Assembly (NCBI GenBank): GCA_050289385.1
Contig: JBNKFQ010000322.1
Coordinates: 1-10,001 of the forward strand
Source: JBNKFQ01 sp050289385
GTDB lineage: Bacteria; Pseudomonadota; Gammaproteobacteria; Pseudomonadales; Porticoccaceae
Reading direction: 5' to 3'
Length of the DNA: 10,001 bases
Below are positions 7,307 to 10,001 of the stretch, one piece after another. The position numbers were made by a program, and so were the translations under genes. The first letter of the stretch is position 1. Each line of letters starts with the position of its first letter. The notes beneath the pieces are model-generated. The model searched no databases, was not told the origin of the DNA, and saw only the letters and a program-made list of their open reading frames with translations.

Positions 7307-7339
7307 AAAAGCATGATTTATGACTGTCTATGTCTGTGA
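7286..7339. repeat. REP-like hairpin unit A (REPIN-type)
   Basis: AGACAGCCATAAA (7295-7307) and TTTATGACTGTCT (7317-7329) form a 13-bp imperfect stem with one C/A mismatch (a G/T wobble on the other strand) around a 9-base loop. The unit is flanked by AAAGATCCA on the left and ATGTCTGTGA on the right. Two inverted half sites match the REPIN arrangement known from RAYT-carrying genomes. It contains the esterase stop codon TAA (7304-7306) and may act as a transcript end or stabiliser. Confidence 0.85.
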
Positions 7340-7340
7340 A

Positions 7341-7394
7341 GTAAGATCCAAGACAGCCATAAAAAGAATGATTTATGACTGTCTATGTCTGTGA
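7341..7394. repeat. REP-like hairpin unit B, tandem copy of unit A
   Basis: This copy is nearly identical to unit A over about 52 bases; the differences are in the loop (AAGAATGA here against AAAGCATGA). Arms are AGACAGCCATAAA (7351-7363) and TTTATGACTGTCT (7372-7384). The spacing from unit A is 56 bp, so the pair is a recent tandem duplication. Confidence 0.85.
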
Positions 7395-7397
7395 TGC

Positions 7398-7470
7398 GCA
7401 GGTCAGCAGAGGCAGGTCAGCCGGGACTGTCTTTGATCGGGAGCTTTGATCGGGAGCATTGATCAGGAGT
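7398..7470. repeat. Inverted REP half site with 13-bp tandem triplication
   Basis: GACTGTCTTTGATC (7425-7438) is the reverse complement of the REP left arm GATCCAAGACAGTC with one mismatch. Its outer end has been copied: TTTGATCGGGAGC occurs at 7432-7444 and 7445-7457, and a diverged third copy ATTGATCAGGAGT at 7458-7470. Just before it, GCAGGTCAGC occurs twice (7398-7407 and 7412-7421). The rest of the gap up to 7661 (7471-7640) shows no gene, and no promoter good enough to call. Confidence 0.65.
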
Positions 7471-7646
7471 GCGGAGTACGGACAAGTGAAAAAATAGTAG
7501 TAAACCAGCGAGGCAATAAACAACTTGCAAGGTTTTGAAATCGGGTGTGTTGTGGACTTGTCAGCCAGACACCGGGACCTTGAGTAGCGATACTGTTGGA
7601 ATCTCGCAACACTTGGTATAGGCTTCGCGCCTCAGGATCTTTTATC

Positions 7647-7661
7647 AGGGAGTGATAAGCG
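7647..7661 (+). promoter_or_regulatory. Ribosome binding site of the DNA ligase gene
   Basis: AGGGAG (7647-7652) lies 9 bases before ATG 7662 and fixes the ligase start, which also begins a clean signal peptide. A loose TTGGAA (7596) / TATAGG (7617) pair upstream has only a 15-base spacer and is not called as a promoter. Confidence 0.6.
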
Positions 7662-8528
7662 ATGTCGTATCATCTTGTTTTACCTTTTCTGTTATTCGTT
7701 GTTCTCTTCGCCGGTCTGGCTCCGGTATTCCTGCACGCGGAACAGAAGCCGCCTGGCTTGTTGTTAGCCAATGTTTATCGTAGTGATATCAACCTGGTGG
7801 ACTACTGGGTAAGCGAAAAACTTGATGGCGTGCGGGCCTACTGGACCGGCGACGGGTTCTTGTCCAGGCAGGGCAATGTAATCGAAGCGCCCGCCTGGTT
7901 TATCAAGGGTTTTCCCAATGTCTCTCTGGATGGTGAGCTCTGGATGGGGCGGGGGACGTTTGAGGAACTCTCGGGCGCGGTAAGGCGGCAGAGTCCGGAT
8001 AATCAACAGTGGCGCAAAATCCGTTTTATGGTCTTTGACCTCCCCGGGGAGAAAGGCGATTACGACCAACGTCTGGTAACCTTGAGAGGTGTGCTCAACA
8101 ATATTGGGTCTGCCTTCATCTCAGTGGTGGAACAGTACAAGGTCCCGAATCGCGATGCTTTGCAGGCCAACCTGGAACAGGTGGTGCGGCAGGGCGGGGA
8201 GGGGCTGATGCTGCATCGGGGCAGTTCAAATTATCTGGCCGCCAGATCCGACGACTTGCTCAAGCTGAAAACTCGCGAGGATGCAGAAGCCGTTGTTGTC
8301 GCACACTTGCCTGGCAAGGGCAAGTACAAGGATATGATGGGCGCTTTGTTGGTGGAAACACCATCGGGGTTAAGGTTTAAACTGGGTACCGGTTTCTCTG
8401 ATGCAGAGCGCGCCAACCCGCCTGCAATCGGTAGTACGGTAACCTATAAATATTCCGGCAAAACCGAACGCGGGGTTCCCCGCTTTGCCGTGTTTTTGCG
8501 CGTTGCGGAAGATGTGTCTTCCCCGTGA
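7662..8528 (+). CDS. ligE: Periplasmic ATP-dependent DNA ligase, Lig E type
   Basis: The protein has 288 residues, the size of the minimal bacterial Lig E enzymes, which have only a nucleotidyltransferase and an OB domain. Motif I is EKLDGVR (52-58) with adenylated Lys53; motif III is LDGELW (89-94); motif IIIa is FMVFDLP (122-128); motif IV is GEGLML (179-184); motif V is LLKLK (199-203). The OB-fold part follows from about 207 (AVVVAHLPGKGKYKDMMGALLVE) and ends with TERGVPRFAVFLRV. Residues 1-26 form a Sec signal peptide (hydrophobic core, then FLHA|EQ), in line with the known periplasmic location of Lig E in Gram-negatives. These enzymes seal nicks with ATP, NAD not being used, and are suspected to act on incoming or extracellular DNA. 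All active-site motifs look intact. It stands alone, bracketed by REP-like repeat clusters. Confidence 0.93.
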   Translation: MSYHLVLPFLLFVVLFAGLAPVFLHAEQKPPGLLLANVYRSDINLVDYWVSEKLDGVRAYWTGDGFLSRQGNVIEAPAWFIKGFPNVSLDGELWMGRGTFEELSGAVRRQSPDNQQWRKIRFMVFDLPGEKGDYDQRLVTLRGVLNNIGSAFISVVEQYKVPNRDALQANLEQVVRQGGEGLMLHRGSSNYLAARSDDLLKLKTREDAEAVVVAHLPGKGKYKDMMGALLVETPSGLRFKLGTGFSDAERANPPAIGSTVTYKYSGKTERGVPRFAVFLRVAEDVSSP

Positions 8529-8564
8529 TCGACGGGAGTCAGAACGGCGGTCCAACCATCCAGC

Positions 8565-8690
8565 GAAAGATCCTAGACAGTCATGAGAAAGATCCAAGAC
8601 AGTCATAAATATTCCCATAAGCATCCTGATTTATGACTGTCTGAGCCTGAATGTCTGAGCCTGAATGTTTATGACTGTCTACGTCTGAAT
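8565..8690. repeat. Nested REP-like inverted repeat cluster
   Basis: Two left arms lie in tandem (AAAGATCCTAGACAGTCAT 8566-8584; AAAGATCCAAGACAGTCATA 8588-8607) and face two right arms (ATTTATGACTGTCT 8629-8642; TTTATGACTGTCT 8668-8680). The inner pair is a perfect 14-bp stem (8597-8610 with 8629-8642) with an 18-base loop. The outer pair is perfect over 10 bp (8575-8584 with 8671-8680). The strand could fold into one long nested hairpin just after the ligase stop. Confidence 0.85.
8641..8668 (+). repeat. Perfect 14-bp tandem duplication inside the REP cluster
   Basis: CTGAGCCTGAATGT is present twice with no mismatch and no spacer (8641-8654 and 8655-8668). It separates the two right arms of the nested cluster, and the exact identity implies a recent slippage or transposase-linked event. 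Confidence 0.85.
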
Positions 8691-8883
8691 GAAGAAAATA
8701 AATATAAATCGATATGTTTTGGCATTTCGAACGGGTGAGCTTCGCTGTGACGCTCGATTTTGGAAGCTTAGTGATGAAAAGAGATTATTTTTAAAAAGTG
8801 TCTGAAATTGAGCCGTATGTGTTTATCCCGAACTGGTGATTTGGGGTTCAGGTGGTTGAGGCGGTGAGTTTTTGTTGCCACAC
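8691..8883. other. Gene-free spacer between REP cluster and transposase 3' end
   Basis: I see no coding frame or RNA gene here. The left half is AT-rich. AAAAAGTGTCTG (8793-8804) resembles AAAAAGTGACTG in the 27-bp repeats at the far side of the transposase (11 of 12 bases, same orientation), so it may be a degenerate end of the transposase unit. Confidence 0.4.
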
Positions 8884-9879
8884 TCAGGGAAATAATTGCC
8901 GGCAATTGTGAATGCCATGTGCCCATTGCTTGCCAAATGCGGCACACGCTCGACGCACTCGGTGAGCGGAGCCGATAATGCCCTTGAAGTGACTGTTAAA
9001 ATGCTGGACAGACGAGAGCCATTGTCCTGGGTCCATATTCAAGCGCGTCAGCATCGGTGGCAAACCCCCGGCTATCGCACCAGCATTGTCGCCGCGAACG
9101 GCGCGACCGGTCCAGTCCACCAGTTCCAGATAGTCCCTGAGGTGGAAGGGCAATCCTGCGGGCATGCCTTCGCGTAACTTGCCGACAAAAGGCATCAACG
9201 CTGGTGGTTGTTGACTTGGTTCGCCCGGTCGGCCTGATTTTCTGCTCCACTCTATACGCTGTTTGACCGAGGTGTATTCCGAGCCTTCGAGGGTGTCCGC
9301 TATTCTGGCTCGAACCGGGTTGAGGTCCACATAGGCCATGCAGGTGAGCAAGGCGGCTTCGTCCAGTAGCGCCTTGCTCTTGAACCGCCCCTCCCAAAAG
9401 TGGCCGGTGCATTCGTCCTCCCTGTTGGCCTTGCGGGCAATGTATTCGTTCAGACAGCCCATAAACCGGCTGAGATCCATCAACAGATCTCGCCATTTGT
9501 CCACCAGCTCGCCCAGAACGGCCAATTCAGTTGGCAACAGGGGGTCGCCTTCCTCAAAACGCCGAGACAGGGAGTTTCCCTTGTATAGGCGATGCCAGCG
9601 CGCCACTACTTCCCGGTTAGACCAGCCCTCGGCGCGTTCTCGGTTGATGTGCAGGACAAGGTGAGTGTGATTTGAAAGAACGGCATAGGCCGCAACGTCG
9701 ATGGCGAACACTTCGGCCTGCAGTTTTATTCGCTCCTCAACCCAGGCCCGTCGGTGTTCGAAGGACTTGCCGGTAAGCTTATCGCGGCCACAGAGAAGGG
9801 CGCGGCGCACGCAGCGGGAGATACAGTGGTAGAAGGGAGTAACATCAATCGAGACTTGAGATTTCCGTGATTGTGGCAC
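8884..9879 (-). CDS. REP-associated tyrosine transposase (RAYT, Y1/HUH family)
   Basis: The protein has 331 residues from the start chosen here. It belongs to the IS200-like Y1 transposases (Transposase_17) of the RAYT branch. An early FYHCISRCVRRALLCG precedes the HUH pair in VLSNHTHLVL (His71 and His73). The candidate catalytic Tyr146 is in LNEYIARKANRE, followed by the branch hallmarks TGHFWEGRFKSKALLDE and YVDLNPVRARI (about 183-193). RAYTs nick single-stranded REP hairpins and are thought to spread REP/REPIN sequences within one genome. GTG at 9879-9877 is preferred because AAAAGGAG (plus 9887-9894) lies 7 bases upstream. The frame also opens at GTG 9909, but no ribosome site precedes that codon. 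The frame is intact. REP-like clusters lie nearby on its downstream side and 27-bp repeats upstream. Confidence 0.9.
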   Translation of the reverse strand: MPQSRKSQVSIDVTPFYHCISRCVRRALLCGRDKLTGKSFEHRRAWVEERIKLQAEVFAIDVAAYAVLSNHTHLVLHINRERAEGWSNREVVARWHRLYKGNSLSRRFEEGDPLLPTELAVLGELVDKWRDLLMDLSRFMGCLNEYIARKANREDECTGHFWEGRFKSKALLDEAALLTCMAYVDLNPVRARIADTLEGSEYTSVKQRIEWSRKSGRPGEPSQQPPALMPFVGKLREGMPAGLPFHLRDYLELVDWTGRAVRGDNAGAIAGGLPPMLTRLNMDPGQWLSSVQHFNSHFKGIIGSAHRVRRACAAFGKQWAHGIHNCRQLFP

Positions 9880-9947
9880 AAGCAAACTCCTTTTGCTGTA
9901 TGAAAACACAGTATTTAGGCTAGCTGCTGGGCCTGCTCAAGTCAACA

Positions 9948-10001
9948 CAAAAAGTGACTGTCCATAAAAGAATGCAAAAAGTGACTGTCCATAAAAGAAT
10001 G
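9948..10001 (+). repeat. Perfect 27-bp direct repeats upstream of the transposase gene
   Basis: Two identical 27-base units lie head to tail at 9948-9974 and 9975-10001. Each consists of CAAAAAGTGACTGTCC followed by ATAAAAGAATG. The array stops only because the window ends. The part CCATAAAAGAATG is shared with REP unit B (CCATAAAAAGAATG at 7357-7370), and GACTGTC is the REP core. Location, 40-70 bp upstream of the transposase start, suggests its cognate recognition sites or a self-regulating promoter region. Confidence 0.85.

Noticed and set aside
8470..8488. GCGGGG-TT-CCCCGC hairpin followed by TTT
   Set aside because: It lies within the coding sequence of the DNA ligase before its conserved C-terminal strand, so it is unlikely to act as a terminator.
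7286..8690. CRISPR array
   Set aside because: The repeats are inverted hairpin units and short tandem copies, with no regular unique spacers and no cas genes in the window.
8896..9664. Plus-strand frames antisense to the transposase and a second minus frame of 166 codons
   Set aside because: The RAYT frame has all conserved motifs; these are overlapping-frame shadows without signatures or ribosome sites.

Overview
The window reads as chromosomal DNA of a marine or estuarine gammaproteobacterium, most like the Cellvibrionales/Alteromonadales type. Grounds: a TonB-dependent receptor, a GcvA-like LysR regulator, ectoine synthase, a Tat-exported S9-type peptidase, a secreted ATP-dependent DNA ligase (Lig E), and a REP-associated tyrosine transposase (RAYT) with its scattered REP-like repeats. 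The taxonomic guess is inference from gene content; no rRNA or marker gene is present.

Left edge (1-755): the last 129 codons of a TonB-dependent receptor, a good hairpin terminator, then a remnant holding only the last ~41 codons of a second receptor of the same family. The remnant is fused at its 5' side to half of a REP-like repeat. A LysR-type regulator gene (756-1685, minus strand) converges on it.

Centre (1686-7306): a 130-bp divergent regulatory region with several AT-rich dyads separates the regulator from a tight four-gene plus-strand operon. Its genes are a solitary ectoine synthase homologue (ectC, GTG start), a large Tat-signal S9B/DPP-IV-like protein, an APC-superfamily amino acid permease (start and stop overlap by 4 nt, GTGA) and a secreted hormone-sensitive-lipase-family esterase. 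No ectA, ectB, ectD or ask_ect gene lies here, so this is not a classical ectoine operon. The S9 protein keeps the catalytic Asp and His region but has lost the GxSxGG nucleophile elbow. I infer a regulated system that takes up or processes a small amino-acid-like compound: envelope hydrolases, an inner-membrane carrier, and a cytoplasmic cyclase (or hydrolase) of the EctC fold.

Right part (7286-10001): Lig E (7662-8528) sits between two clusters of REP-like inverted repeats (7286-7470 and 8565-8690). The RAYT gene (8884-9879, minus strand) follows, and perfect 27-bp direct repeats just upstream of it run off the window. The repeats share a core around GACAGYCATAAA / TTTATGACTGTC and form hairpins. 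They have shaped neighbouring genes: one supplies the esterase stop codon, another abuts the receptor remnant, and two short tandem duplications arose at or within repeat units.
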